Source of the DNA: Burkholderia sp. L27(2015)
GTDB lineage: Bacteria > Pseudomonadota > Gammaproteobacteria > Burkholderiales > Burkholderiaceae
DNA: 64,000 bases
Reading direction: 5' to 3'
Assembly: GCF_009765705.1 (NCBI RefSeq)
Contig: NZ_LMUX01000016.1
Coordinates: 908,985-972,984, forward strand
Shown here: piece after piece, positions 36,722-45,653 of the stretch
How positions within the stretch are numbered: position 1 is the first letter of the stretch
How the letters are laid out: each line of letters begins with the position of its first letter
Notes under the pieces: generated by a model
Seen by the model: the letters and a program-made list of their open reading frames with translations, nothing else
The model's database searches: none
Told to the model about the DNA's origin: nothing
Translations under genes and position numbers: made by a program

Positions 36722-37645
36722 ATGCGAAAGTGGTTGATTGCGGCGCTTGCTTGTTTATCGATGCTGGGTATAACGCAACAGTCGCGCGCAGCCGATGCCG
36801 AAGTCGTCGCGAAGAATCTCCAGTTCCCCGAGGGCACGATCTTTGTGGGGGACACGCTCTACTTTGTCGACTATTCCACTTCCGATGTGCTGCGCCTGGT
36901 CGGCAGCCCGGGCGCTACGAGCGTCGCCCCGCACGTTGAAACCGTCTGGCACCAGGACGGCTGCGGCGCCAACGGGCTGGTTGCGGTACCCGATGGGCTA
37001 TGGGTCGCCTGTTACGACAGCAACACCATTGTCAAGATTTCCAAAGAGGGCAAGCTACTCGAGACCATAGCCCAAGACGACACGGGGCAGCCCTTCTTGT
37101 ACCCGAACGATCTCGCGGCCGATAAAAAAGGTGGCGTGTATTTCACCGGGTCGGGCTCGGAAGCCAATTTGGGCAAGGTGTATTACCTCACGGCGAGCCA
37201 CCGTGTCGAACCGGTTGCGGCAGACTTTCACTATTCCAATGGCTTGGTGGTGTCCCTGGACGGCAAGTTGCTTTATGTCAACGAGACCCGGGCCGGTCGC
37301 ATCTTGAGCTTCACGATAGCCCCCGACGGGGCGTTGAGCAACCGCCGGCAATTCGTCAAGCTCTCCGACATCCTTGGGGACGCGGGCGGCAAGGTCTATA
37401 GCCCCGACGGCTTACGTATCGACAAGCACGGCAACCTGTTCGTGGGCCTGTACGACGGTGGCGGCTTCGCGGTCATCAGCCCGGATGGCAAGCTCGTCGC
37501 GCAAGTGGCGCTGCCGGGTCAGCACCATGCGAACCTGGCTATTTCGCCGGACGGCAAGTTCGTCTACAGCACGGGCTTTTTCGACGCGGCTATCAATTCC
37601 TATCGCGGACAGTTGTTTCGCGTGCGTAACCCAGTGGCCGAATAG
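36722..37645 (+). CDS. Exported SMP-30/gluconolactonase-like beta-propeller
   Basis: A 307-residue protein with a signal peptide (about 1-23, AQ-type junction SRAADA) and a six-bladed beta-propeller. It has the SMP-30-type features LQFPEGTIFVGDTLYFVDY, YPNDLAADKKGGVYFTG, YSNGLVVSLDGKLLYVNET and SPDGLRIDKHGNLFVG. Relatives hydrolyse lactones or bind small molecules with calcium. Located in the periplasm. It precedes an azoreductase with only 28 bases between them, so the two may be cotranscribed. Confidence 0.83.
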   Translation: MRKWLIAALACLSMLGITQQSRAADAEVVAKNLQFPEGTIFVGDTLYFVDYSTSDVLRLVGSPGATSVAPHVETVWHQDGCGANGLVAVPDGLWVACYDSNTIVKISKEGKLLETIAQDDTGQPFLYPNDLAADKKGGVYFTGSGSEANLGKVYYLTASHRVEPVAADFHYSNGLVVSLDGKLLYVNETRAGRILSFTIAPDGALSNRRQFVKLSDILGDAGGKVYSPDGLRIDKHGNLFVGLYDGGGFAVISPDGKLVAQVALPGQHHANLAISPDGKFVYSTGFFDAAINSYRGQLFRVRNPVAE

Positions 37646-37673
37646 GCCCAACCCCACAAGGATCTACACAGTC

Positions 37674-38297
37674 ATGCGTTTGCTCCATATCGAAGCTTCA
37701 CCGCGCAAGCAGCGTTCGGCATCGCGTCAAGTTGCACTGGCGTTCATCGAGGCTTGGCAACGTCACCATCCCGAAAGCACCATCGATACGCTGGATGTAT
37801 GGAATGCAGAGCTGCCTGAATTCGATGGCGCGGCGCTCGATGCGAAATACGCGGGCCTCACGGGTCGCTCGCGTACGCCTGAAGAAGAGCAGGTGTGGAA
37901 AGACATCGAGGCGCTCGCCGCGCGTTTTCATCAGGCGGACGTGCTCGTGTTCAGCGTGCCGATGTGGAACTTCGGCATTCCGTATCGGCTCAAGCACTTG
38001 ATCGATGCGATCTCGCAAAAAGATGTGCTATTCAGCTTCGATGAACGTGGCTTGATTGGCATGCTGGCCGGCCGCAAGGCCGTGACGGTGGCGGCGCGTG
38101 GCGTGTCCTTGGGGGGAGATTTTCCGGAGATCGATTACGACTACCAGGCCGCTTACATGGCGATGTGGTATCGGATGGTGGGCATCACCGACATCCATAG
38201 CATCACGGTAGACAAGACCTTGATGGGAGACGAAGCCGATACCGCTTCGCGGGGCCAGGCCTGCCAGGAGGCCGTGGCATTGGCAGCGGCGCTCTGA
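37674..38297 (+). CDS. azoR: FMN-dependent NADH azoreductase (AzoR-like)
   Basis: A 207-residue flavodoxin-fold quinone/azo reductase. The FMN-phosphate loop ASPRKQRSASR, FSVPMWNFGIPYRLKHLIDAI and GRKAVTVAARG are present. AzoR-like enzymes transfer two electrons to quinones and azo dyes. AAGGA precedes the ATG. Together with the neighbouring SMP-30-like and VOC genes it may serve in stress against electrophiles. Confidence 0.87.
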   Translation: MRLLHIEASPRKQRSASRQVALAFIEAWQRHHPESTIDTLDVWNAELPEFDGAALDAKYAGLTGRSRTPEEEQVWKDIEALAARFHQADVLVFSVPMWNFGIPYRLKHLIDAISQKDVLFSFDERGLIGMLAGRKAVTVAARGVSLGGDFPEIDYDYQAAYMAMWYRMVGITDIHSITVDKTLMGDEADTASRGQACQEAVALAAAL

Positions 38298-38340
38298 AGG
38301 AGTAAGGTAGGACACTACGTTACTGCCTGCCGCCCTGGCC

Positions 38341-38706
38341 ATGTCTGAACCGAAAATCGAAGGACTGAGCGCCATCACGCTCGCGACCCGCGATATGTCG
38401 CGCGCCGTGCATTTTTATCAGGCGCTCGGTTTTGCCCTGCAGCATGGAGGGCCGACCGAAGCGTTCACGTCCTTCGGCATGGGCGGCTCGTTTCTCAACC
38501 TGATCGCCGAAACGCACGGTCCGATTAATTGGTGGGGGCGCGTGATCATCTACGTTTCGGATGTGGACGCGTTATACCGCAAGGCGCTTGCTGCCGGTAT
38601 CAAGCCAGAGTTCGAGCCGCGCGATGCGCCGTGGCACGAACGGTATTTTCACCTCACCGATCCCGATGGGCACGAGCTTAGCTTCGCGCGTCCGCTGCGC
38701 GGATGA
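38341..38706 (+). CDS. VOC-family protein
   Basis: A 121-residue glyoxalase/bleomycin-resistance-fold protein with ITLATRDMSRAVHFYQALGF, an intermediate metal-site-like region and the C-terminal FHLTDPDGHELSFA. The function is not predictable. It follows azoR by 43 bases in the same direction and may belong to the same unit. Confidence 0.86.
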   Translation: MSEPKIEGLSAITLATRDMSRAVHFYQALGFALQHGGPTEAFTSFGMGGSFLNLIAETHGPINWWGRVIIYVSDVDALYRKALAAGIKPEFEPRDAPWHERYFHLTDPDGHELSFARPLRG

Positions 38707-38814
38707 CCTCCAGCGCTTTTTCCTTCGTCAAGCGCTCGCGCATTGCTGGGGAGTGAGCCAAATCGGAGCACGCCGAGTCGGCGTGTCCGAAGTGTCAGCG
38801 TTTAGTATTAACGT

Positions 38815-40341
38815 TTAAACCCGCAGCCAGTCGAGGTCAGGCTGCGTTTCGAGCGTTTGCAGACGGTCGAACAAATGACCCATCGTGTCGGGCGAATGAC
38901 TGCGCGTGAGCAACATGAACTTCTCACGCAAGCCCGCGCGGTCGAGCGGATGCTCGGGCGTGCCGCTGAACGCAGTGACGTGTCGGCTCATCGTGCGTCC
39001 GTCCTTGAGCGTGACGGTGACATTGCAAGCCAGATCCCCATTGCCCTGTCCCGGCGTGACGGACATCTTGACCCGTTGCGTGAGCGCCAGTATCTGCGGA
39101 TCGCGCGCGACCGCTTCGTCGAACGAGCGCGGGTCGATCGGATTGCGGTACATCGCGAGCGCAACGCAGAACGGAATGCTGAACTGGGCGAGCAGGGCAT
39201 CGGCCGGCACGGGAATGTTATTGACCGTTGCCATGCGCTGGCTGCCGGCCACTTCGATCGAGACTATGTCGTCAGGTCCGAAGCCATTGCTCTTGCGCAG
39301 ATCGAGGATCGCCTCGACGGGCGTATGCGCGGTGATGTGGCACGCGTAGCGCTTGATCATGATGTTCATGGTTTCGTAGTTCGTGCCCAGGCCGCGCGTG
39401 AGTTCGCTCAGGTCGTACTCGGGACAGAACGCGCGCAAGAAACCGCCTTCGCCCTCGATCACCGTGCTGGGGCCCGTAAAGCCTTCGGCCGCCAAGCTGG
39501 CCGCGACGACACCGCCTTCGGCGCCGCGCCCGACATTGAGCCGCTTGACCATCGCGCCGTTGCCCGCATGCGCGAAGGCCAGCAGGCCACCCGCACAGGA
39601 TCCCGCGATGCCGAGCGCGTTGGTCATGTGTCCGGCGTCGAACTTCAGCATATGCCCGACCGTGATTGCCGAGCCGAAAGGTCCGACCGTGCCCGGCGCA
39701 TGAAAGCCGCGTTCTTCGTTCGTGTGTTTGGTGGCGTACCCGATGCGGATCATGACTTCCGCGCCCGCCACGAATGCCGTCAGCAGCGCGCGCCCGCCCA
39801 GGCCGCGGTCCTGGCCGATCGCCAAGCCTGACGTGAACAAGGTGGCGCCGGGATGGCCGCCGCTGTCCGGTTTGGTCAGGTTATCGAGTTCGAATGCGTG
39901 CGCCATCGCGCCTTGGGCGAGGGCCGCCGCCGGGGGATGGACCGGGGCCGTCCCACTGCCGAGGATCTGGCTGCGCCCGCCCGATCCATTGGCGCGGACA
40001 TAGGCGATGATCATCTTGCTCCACGGCAATTCGGCGCCATAGATGATGGTGGCGACTGCATCCGTCATGCAGTCCTTGGCGCGCTGCAGCACTTGCGGCG
40101 GGATGTCCTCGTAGCGTAGGGCTGCGCCGTAGGTTGCCAGCGTTACTGTGGGCGAAGGCCCGGTGGCGGTGGCGGCGGTGGCGCCGGTTGCCGGCGAGGG
40201 AGCGGTCGGCGCTGCGGCAGGTTCGGCTGAAGATTCGGCTGCAACCGCGGATGCACCCATCAAGATAGCGGGTGCTGCGCCGGCCAGCAGGCCCACATTA
40301 ATGAAATTACGTCGGCTCGGTTTTTCAGGGGTGTCTGCCAT
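38815..40341 (-). CDS. Tat-exported MmgE/PrpD-family protein
   Basis: A 508-residue protein. Residues 1-35 carry a twin-arginine signal (SRRNFINVG, then a hydrophobic stretch ending AVAAE), followed by an Ala/Thr/Pro linker of about 30 residues. The rest is an MmgE/PrpD domain (DCMTDAVATIIYGAE, AHAFELDNLTK, HPGATLF, YACHITAHTPVEA). Known relatives, 2-methylcitrate dehydratase and cis-aconitate decarboxylase, are cytoplasmic, so the export signal is unusual. Substrate unknown. Confidence 0.85.
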   Translation of the reverse strand: MADTPEKPSRRNFINVGLLAGAAPAILMGASAVAAESSAEPAAAPTAPSPATGATAATATGPSPTVTLATYGAALRYEDIPPQVLQRAKDCMTDAVATIIYGAELPWSKMIIAYVRANGSGGRSQILGSGTAPVHPPAAALAQGAMAHAFELDNLTKPDSGGHPGATLFTSGLAIGQDRGLGGRALLTAFVAGAEVMIRIGYATKHTNEERGFHAPGTVGPFGSAITVGHMLKFDAGHMTNALGIAGSCAGGLLAFAHAGNGAMVKRLNVGRGAEGGVVAASLAAEGFTGPSTVIEGEGGFLRAFCPEYDLSELTRGLGTNYETMNIMIKRYACHITAHTPVEAILDLRKSNGFGPDDIVSIEVAGSQRMATVNNIPVPADALLAQFSIPFCVALAMYRNPIDPRSFDEAVARDPQILALTQRVKMSVTPGQGNGDLACNVTVTLKDGRTMSRHVTAFSGTPEHPLDRAGLREKFMLLTRSHSPDTMGHLFDRLQTLETQPDLDWLRV

Positions 40342-40439
40342 ATCTGTCTCCGTTTTTCAGTCGTTTGACAGGATGATACGACACTTGTATCGGGGTGCGC
40401 CCAAGATTATTTTGTATGCAATCGACAATTTTCAGGGTG

Positions 40440-40763
40440 TTAGGGCTTCGAAAACCCGTAGTCTCGCTCGACCCGGCAAATCCGCGTTTGGTACGCGTCA
40501 TACCAAGTGTCGCGACCCAGCCGCTGAGCGACCAGATGCGCTGAATTTTGTTTCCAGGCCGCAATCGATTCGAGGCTGTCCCAGTACGAGACGGTGATTC
40601 CCACTTCCTCGCGCGCCGATTCAACCCCGAGGAAACCGGGCTGCTCGGCAGCGGCCTTGACCATGGCATCGGCCATGTTTTCATAGCCGCGGTCGACCTC
40701 TGTACGGGTAGAGGTGAATATCACGGCGTAGTACGGAGCCGCAGGCGTTTTGGCAATCGACAT
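40440..40763 (-). CDS. Antibiotic biosynthesis monooxygenase (ABM) domain protein
   Basis: A 107-residue ABM-fold protein: YYAVIFTSTRTEVDRGYENMADAM, AEQPGFLGVESARE, ITVSYWDSLESIAAWKQNSAH. The fold includes quinol monooxygenases and haem-degrading proteins. GGAGAG precedes ATG 40763. It lies 98 bases upstream of the MmgE/PrpD gene in the same direction. Confidence 0.84.
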   Translation of the reverse strand: MSIAKTPAAPYYAVIFTSTRTEVDRGYENMADAMVKAAAEQPGFLGVESAREEVGITVSYWDSLESIAAWKQNSAHLVAQRLGRDTWYDAYQTRICRVERDYGFSKP

Positions 40764-40864
40764 GGGTCTCTCCAATTGAATTGCTGGCTATGCAGCACGA
40801 GCACAAAACAATACTCGGAGCGTGCCGGGACAGCAACGCCCGTCTTCACGTAAAATCCTTACCC

Positions 40865-41260
40865 ATGAGACTTCCGCCCCTCGACCATGCTGCGCTTACG
40901 CAGCTTGCACTGCGTTCGCAAGCTGTCACTCAAACCTGCTCCTGCACGGCCACCTCGCTGCTCGGCTGGGCAACCGTGCCGCTCTCGCTGCCGGAGGATC
41001 AGTTGCGTGAAATCGGCACGTTACTCTCCACCGAGGAGGACGAGCCGACATTCAGCGAATACCATCCCGATGCGACGCGCTATTGGTCCGTGGATGCGCC
41101 GATCGCGCCACGCTATTTTCCGTACAACCGTTGCGATGTCTCGGAGTGCACCGTCTGCCAACGGTGTTTTCTGCGCTATACGGAAGGCGGCGGCTATTTC
41201 GTCGATCGCAGGATCCGCGCGCTCAATGCGTCCTTGCTGGTCGATGCCGAGCTGAAGTAG
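40865..41260 (+). CDS. Cysteine-containing hypothetical protein
   Basis: A 131-residue protein that I cannot assign. Near its C-terminal third it has CDVSECTVCQRCFLRY, four Cys spaced x4-x2-x2, likely a zinc or iron-sulfur site, followed by the Gly/Tyr-rich EGGGYFVDRRIR. The ATG at 40865 is preferred over a longer frame to 40781, because the upstream part looks non-coding. It converges on the molybdenum dehydrogenase subunit at 41271. Confidence 0.7.
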   Translation: MRLPPLDHAALTQLALRSQAVTQTCSCTATSLLGWATVPLSLPEDQLREIGTLLSTEEDEPTFSEYHPDATRYWSVDAPIAPRYFPYNRCDVSECTVCQRCFLRYTEGGGYFVDRRIRALNASLLVDAELK

Positions 41261-41270
41261 GCATAGTCTC

Positions 41271-43529
41271 TCAAGCCTTCTGCAATGCCGCCTTCAAGTG
41301 TGCGCCTGCAAGCGGCAGCGCACGCAATCGCGCACCTGTCGCATTGAAGATCGCATTCGCGAGCACCGCCGAAGTCGGCCCCTGCGCCGCTTCGCCAACG
41401 CCCAGAAAGGACGTGCCCGGCCGGTCGATCAAATGGACCTCCACCGACTTCGGCACCGCGGCAAATCGCATGATCGGATAAGCGCTCCAGTCGAAGCTGG
41501 TGATGTTGTGCCGATCGAATGTCGTTTGCTCGAACAGGCTCCAGCTCGACGACTGCAAGATGCCGCCCTCGATCTGGTTGCGCACTCCGTCGGGGTTCAC
41601 GATCTGTCCGCAATCCACCGCCGAGACAACGCGTTCGATCCGCACTTGACCCGTCTCCCGCTCGATCGATATTTCCACCGCCGTAGCGTAATACGCCATC
41701 AGGTTCTTGTACTGAGCGAACGCAAAGCCGACACCATGCCCCGGCTTTTGCTGTGCACCCGGCTGCCAGCCGAAACGCTGGGCGGCCAGATGAATCACGT
41801 CGCGCCCGCGTGCATCGTCGAGGTGGCGCAGCCGGAATTCAACCGGATCGGCTTTTGCCGCAAGCGCCAGTTCATCCATGAAGCTTTCGATGGCAAATAC
41901 ATTCATATACCCGCCGAGCGAACGCATGGCGGAGACGCGGATCGGCATGTCCGGCAAGAAGTGATGCTGGACGTAGAGATTGGGAATCCGATAGAGCGGA
42001 ATGCTGTTGCGATCGCCACCGCCTTCGGGCATCGGAATCGTTTTCGGCGGAGCGGGCGTGAACGGTTGCGCCAGCATCCAGGTGGGCATCAGGCGCCCGG
42101 CGTTCTCGATCCGGTTGTTATGCGTATTGCTCCAGATTTCGTATTTCCAGTCGACGATGTTGCCGGACGCGTCCAGCGACCCCGACGCTTGCGTGGTCAT
42201 GGCGGGACCGAATGGCTCCCACGTGTTTTCCTGCTCGCGCATCCATTGCACCCGCACCGGTCGGCCCGGTACTGCGCGCGCAATGAGCGCCGCGTCGGCC
42301 GCGACGTCGTCGGCGCCGTTGTGCCCATAACATCCCGAACCCTCAACGTGGATGCAGCGCACGTTTTGCGGTGGCAGCGACAGCATTTCGGCCAGGCCGC
42401 CGCGCAGCGGAAACACGCCTTGCGTATGGGTCCACACGGTGATGTGATCGCTTTCGAAGAGTGCCACGGCACAGGCCGGACCGATCGAGCCATGCGTCAA
42501 ATAGGGTTTCGTGTATCGTGCGTTCAAGGTCTGCACGGCAGGCGCGGCCGCGCCGGTTTGGTTGGCCACCGAGATTTCCTGTGCCGGCAGCTTCATCAAT
42601 GTTTCGTGTATCGTCGCCTGCTCGGGCAGTGCCGGGCCTGCCTGCCAAGTCGCCGCGTTCGACAGTTCGCGCATCGCGAGTATTGCCTGCCATTCATCTT
42701 CGGCGACCACGGCGAGGTAGCTGCCGTCGCGTACGACCTTGATCACGCCAGGCATGGCCAGCACACCGGCCGTATCGAGGGCGGTGAGTGTGGAGCCGTA
42801 AGCCGGCGGTCGCACCGCACGCGCGTGGACCATGCCGGGTAGCCGCAGATCCTGCACGTAGCTCACACCACCCGTGACCTTGCCGGGGATGTCCACGCGA
42901 TGCATCGATTGACCGACTACCTTGAAATCGTGTGGGCTCTTGAGCAGTTTTTCCGGCTGTGCCGGCTGGTGAAGATTCGTGCCGCTGACAGCCTCGCCAT
43001 ACGTGACGCGACGTCCGTCGGGCGCCAGGATAGCACCCGCTTGCACGCTCAGCGTGGACGCATCGACACCCAGCCGTGCCGCCGCCGATTGCACCAGCAG
43101 CGCTCGCACTTGCGCCGCGGCGTTGAAGATTGCCGTGCCGCTATCGGCCACTGAGTGGCTGCCTGCGGTGTAGCCTTCGTTGGGCGTGGCACCAGTGTCG
43201 GCCGTAATCAGCGTAATGCTTTTCGCGTCCACGTCGAGTTGCTCGGCGGCTAACTGCAGGAACGCGGTGCGTATGCCGGTGCCGAGTTCGGCCTTGCCGG
43301 TGCATACGGTCACGCGGCCTTGTTCATCGATCTTGATCCAGGCGTCGAGCATAGGCTCGATCTTCAGGCTGCCGGGTAAGCTTGGCGCCAAGGTTTTGAA
43401 CGTGCCGGCTTCCGTCGTGGATTGTGCCGCTGCGCGCGAGACTGGCAGCAGCGAGAAGCTGACGAGCAGGGTGCCTGCGGCGAGGAAGCGGCGGCGGCCC
43501 GCGTCGTCCAATGTGTCGTCGCGCTTCAT
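41271..43529 (-). CDS. Molybdenum hydroxylase large subunit (isoquinoline 1-oxidoreductase beta-like)
   Basis: A 752-residue Moco subunit of the xanthine-oxidase family. It has a twin-arginine signal (GRRRFLAAGTLLVSFSLLP, cut near RAAAQ), so it is folded before export to the periplasm. The tandem IorB-like domains include GTGIRTAFLQLAAEQLDVD, GSGCYGHNGADDVAADAAL and the C-terminal catalytic Glu in FLGVGEAAQGPTSAVLANA. With the 2Fe-2S subunit and triheme cytochrome it forms a periplasmic aldehyde or N-heterocycle dehydrogenase. The start ATG 43529 overlaps the upstream subunit's stop (ATGA). Confidence 0.9.
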   Translation of the reverse strand: MKRDDTLDDAGRRRFLAAGTLLVSFSLLPVSRAAAQSTTEAGTFKTLAPSLPGSLKIEPMLDAWIKIDEQGRVTVCTGKAELGTGIRTAFLQLAAEQLDVDAKSITLITADTGATPNEGYTAGSHSVADSGTAIFNAAAQVRALLVQSAAARLGVDASTLSVQAGAILAPDGRRVTYGEAVSGTNLHQPAQPEKLLKSPHDFKVVGQSMHRVDIPGKVTGGVSYVQDLRLPGMVHARAVRPPAYGSTLTALDTAGVLAMPGVIKVVRDGSYLAVVAEDEWQAILAMRELSNAATWQAGPALPEQATIHETLMKLPAQEISVANQTGAAAPAVQTLNARYTKPYLTHGSIGPACAVALFESDHITVWTHTQGVFPLRGGLAEMLSLPPQNVRCIHVEGSGCYGHNGADDVAADAALIARAVPGRPVRVQWMREQENTWEPFGPAMTTQASGSLDASGNIVDWKYEIWSNTHNNRIENAGRLMPTWMLAQPFTPAPPKTIPMPEGGGDRNSIPLYRIPNLYVQHHFLPDMPIRVSAMRSLGGYMNVFAIESFMDELALAAKADPVEFRLRHLDDARGRDVIHLAAQRFGWQPGAQQKPGHGVGFAFAQYKNLMAYYATAVEISIERETGQVRIERVVSAVDCGQIVNPDGVRNQIEGGILQSSSWSLFEQTTFDRHNITSFDWSAYPIMRFAAVPKSVEVHLIDRPGTSFLGVGEAAQGPTSAVLANAIFNATGARLRALPLAGAHLKAALQKA

Positions 43530-44035
43530 GAACTTGCTCCTGCTGCTGCGCCCGCTGTTCCCGATTCCGTTCCTGTTCCCGCGGCGGCGCGGCCGGCTTC
43601 GCGCACCGCTGCAATGATGCGCATATGCGTGCCGCAGCGGCATAGGTTCGGCTGCATGTGCACGCGGATTTCTTCGTCGCTAGGCGAGGGCACGCGTTCG
43701 AGCAGCGCTTGCGCGCGCATTACCATGCCCGCGATGCAGTAGCCGCACTGCGCCGACTGTTGATCGATAAACGCGCGTTGTAGCGGCCCCGGATTTTCCT
43801 GCGTCCCCAAGCTTTCGATCGTACGCACCGGCCGCTCGCCTACCGCTGCGACGGGCAGCAAACAGGAGAACACCGGTTGATCGCCCACTATCACCGTGCA
43901 CGAACCGCACTGACCGAGCCCACATCCGTACTTCGCCCCGTTCAATTGCAACTGGTTGCGCAGCGCATATAGCAGCGGCGTCGATGGATCGATGTCGAGC
44001 GTGTGGGGCACGCCGTTTACCGTCAACGTGATCAT
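43526..44035 (-). CDS. Molybdenum hydroxylase 2Fe-2S subunit (IorA-like)
   Basis: A 169-residue two-cluster ferredoxin-type subunit. The plant-type cluster is CGLGQCGSCTV with a following Cys; the second cluster uses CGYC and NLCRCGTHMRI. It passes electrons from Moco to the cytochrome c. It has no own signal, so it probably travels with the Tat-bearing large subunit. A C-terminal Ala/Gly/Thr-rich tail of about 20 residues is unusual. Both ends overlap neighbours by four bases (ATGA), showing a tight operon. Confidence 0.92.
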   Translation of the reverse strand: MITLTVNGVPHTLDIDPSTPLLYALRNQLQLNGAKYGCGLGQCGSCTVIVGDQPVFSCLLPVAAVGERPVRTIESLGTQENPGPLQRAFIDQQSAQCGYCIAGMVMRAQALLERVPSPSDEEIRVHMQPNLCRCGTHMRIIAAVREAGRAAAGTGTESGTAGAAAGASS

Positions 44036-45360
44036 GGCTGGGAAGTCTCCTTGCGAAGTTTGGCGACGGCGCTTTCGTCGAGCGAGTTCCACGGCGCCCG
44101 CGTACTGTATTGCGCCCGCGTGTAGTTCGCTATGTCGGCGATCTGTGCGTCGCTGAACATCGTGGCAAACGAAGGCATATAGTGCGCCGGGCCATTGCCC
44201 TGCCAGCCGATGCCGTCGAGCATCATGCGCACCGTGTTGCGTGGGCTGTCGGCATTGACCGCGGTGCTTTGCGAAAGCGATGGGCGCTCGGCCAGCGTCG
44301 ACATCGGCGACCCCGCGCCATGACACGAAGCGCATGCGGCGCGGAACAAAAGCTCCCCGTTTTTGAGCGTCGGCGATGCGGCAACGACCGTTTGCGGGGA
44401 TGCGGCGTCGGAAGTCGCGGAGGACATGGCGGCGGGGGTAGCGGCGGGGGTAGCAGAAGACCCGGCCGGCACTTGCAGCGACATCAGATAGGTTGCCATC
44501 GCTTTGACGTCGGCTTGGGACGCGTCGGCCAGCGAGTGCGCAACCGGCAGCATCGGACCTGCCGCTGCACCGTGTTGAGTCGCCAGCCCGACGCTTAAAT
44601 ACGAAACGAGCTGGTTCAGGGTCCACGGCGTAGGCGCTTGCAGCAGCTTCGTGAGCGGCGGTGCTTCCCAGCCCTCGACCAGGCCGCCGGCGAACTGCTG
44701 GCCGCTACGCTCGGCGCCCAGTGCGTTCATCGGCGTGTGGCATGCGGCGCAGTGGCCCAGGCCGTTCACCAGATAGCGGCCGCGATTCCAATCAGCGCTT
44801 TCGCTGGCGTCGTCGGCAACTTGCCCCTCGTGCAAGAACAGCAGATTCCAGCCTGCCACGAGCGGCCTGAAATTCAGCGGAAACGTCAGGCGGTTGCTGG
44901 GTGCCGCGGCGCTCACCGGCGTACGACTCATCATGTAAGCGTAGACAGCCGCGATGTCGCCATCGCTCATGCGCGTAAAGTGCGGATAGGGGAATGCCGG
45001 GTAGAGCAGATGACCGTCGCGCGATACGCCTTTGCGCATCGCGCGGCTAAAGGCTTCGAGCGACCACAGACCGATACCGGTGGCAGGGTCGGGCGTAATG
45101 TTGGTCGTGTAGAGCGTGCCGAAGGGCGTAGCGAGCGGGCGCCCCCCGGCAAACGGCTGGCCGCCCTGCGCCGTGTGGCACACCATGCAGTCGCCAACTG
45201 CCGCGAGTTGAGCGCCATGTTCGATGAGCGCCGAATCGCCAGGCGGCGCGGCCGGGTTGGCGAGCGCGGGAACTGCGGGTTGCCGTGTTTGCGCAAATGC
45301 TGCGATGCCCATCAGCACGACGACCAGAAGCGCCGCGACTGGAATTGCCTTGCCTCTCAT
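44032..45360 (-). CDS. Triheme cytochrome c subunit of the molybdenum dehydrogenase
   Basis: A 442-residue periplasmic cytochrome with a signal/anchor (about 1-24) and three CxxCH haem sites: CMVCH (about residue 58), CAACH (about 204) and CASCH (about 342). It resembles cytochrome subunits of alcohol, gluconate or aldehyde dehydrogenases. It accepts electrons from the 2Fe-2S subunit and hands them to the respiratory chain. GGAGG precedes ATG 45360. A Pro/Ala/Ser/Thr linker around residues 300-328 contains two perfect 12-base repeats (44429-44452). First gene of the operon. Confidence 0.92.
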   Translation of the reverse strand: MRGKAIPVAALLVVVLMGIAAFAQTRQPAVPALANPAAPPGDSALIEHGAQLAAVGDCMVCHTAQGGQPFAGGRPLATPFGTLYTTNITPDPATGIGLWSLEAFSRAMRKGVSRDGHLLYPAFPYPHFTRMSDGDIAAVYAYMMSRTPVSAAAPSNRLTFPLNFRPLVAGWNLLFLHEGQVADDASESADWNRGRYLVNGLGHCAACHTPMNALGAERSGQQFAGGLVEGWEAPPLTKLLQAPTPWTLNQLVSYLSVGLATQHGAAAGPMLPVAHSLADASQADVKAMATYLMSLQVPAGSSATPAATPAAMSSATSDAASPQTVVAASPTLKNGELLFRAACASCHGAGSPMSTLAERPSLSQSTAVNADSPRNTVRMMLDGIGWQGNGPAHYMPSFATMFSDAQIADIANYTRAQYSTRAPWNSLDESAVAKLRKETSQP

Positions 45361-45653
45361 TCGACCTCCATTCTTACGTGGCTGTAAGGTCGCGTCGATT
45401 CCTTGCGCGGCGCGCCACTTTTTGTCGCGCATTTTGTCGCTTATGGCGATCCGGTTCTTAGCTCAAAAGAAGGTAACACGTCGCCGTTCTTGCTTGAGAC
45501 ATCCAACGAGAATATAGCGTTTATCGCTTTGTTGGTCTTGCAGTAATGTCATTGGAGATATGACAAAGCGTCATTAATTGAATATGACGACACATAACGG
45601 TGCCGGGCCCGGGTCGCGCCACTAGCGTTCTTGATGACGCAGCCCTTCCTATT
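45361..45653. other. Promoter region of the dehydrogenase operon
   Basis: About 290 bases between the cytochrome start and the cobF stop, both on the minus strand. The middle (about 45500-45590) is AT-rich relative to its flanks and is the likely promoter zone. I see no gene and no clear terminator. Confidence 0.4.

Noticed and set aside
38857..39831. A 324-codon antisense frame in the MmgE/PrpD gene
   Set aside because: Arg-rich shadow frame; the sense gene has clear family motifs.
41298..42842. A 514-codon antisense frame in the molybdenum subunit gene
   Set aside because: Shadow of a well-supported gene; no recognisable protein features.
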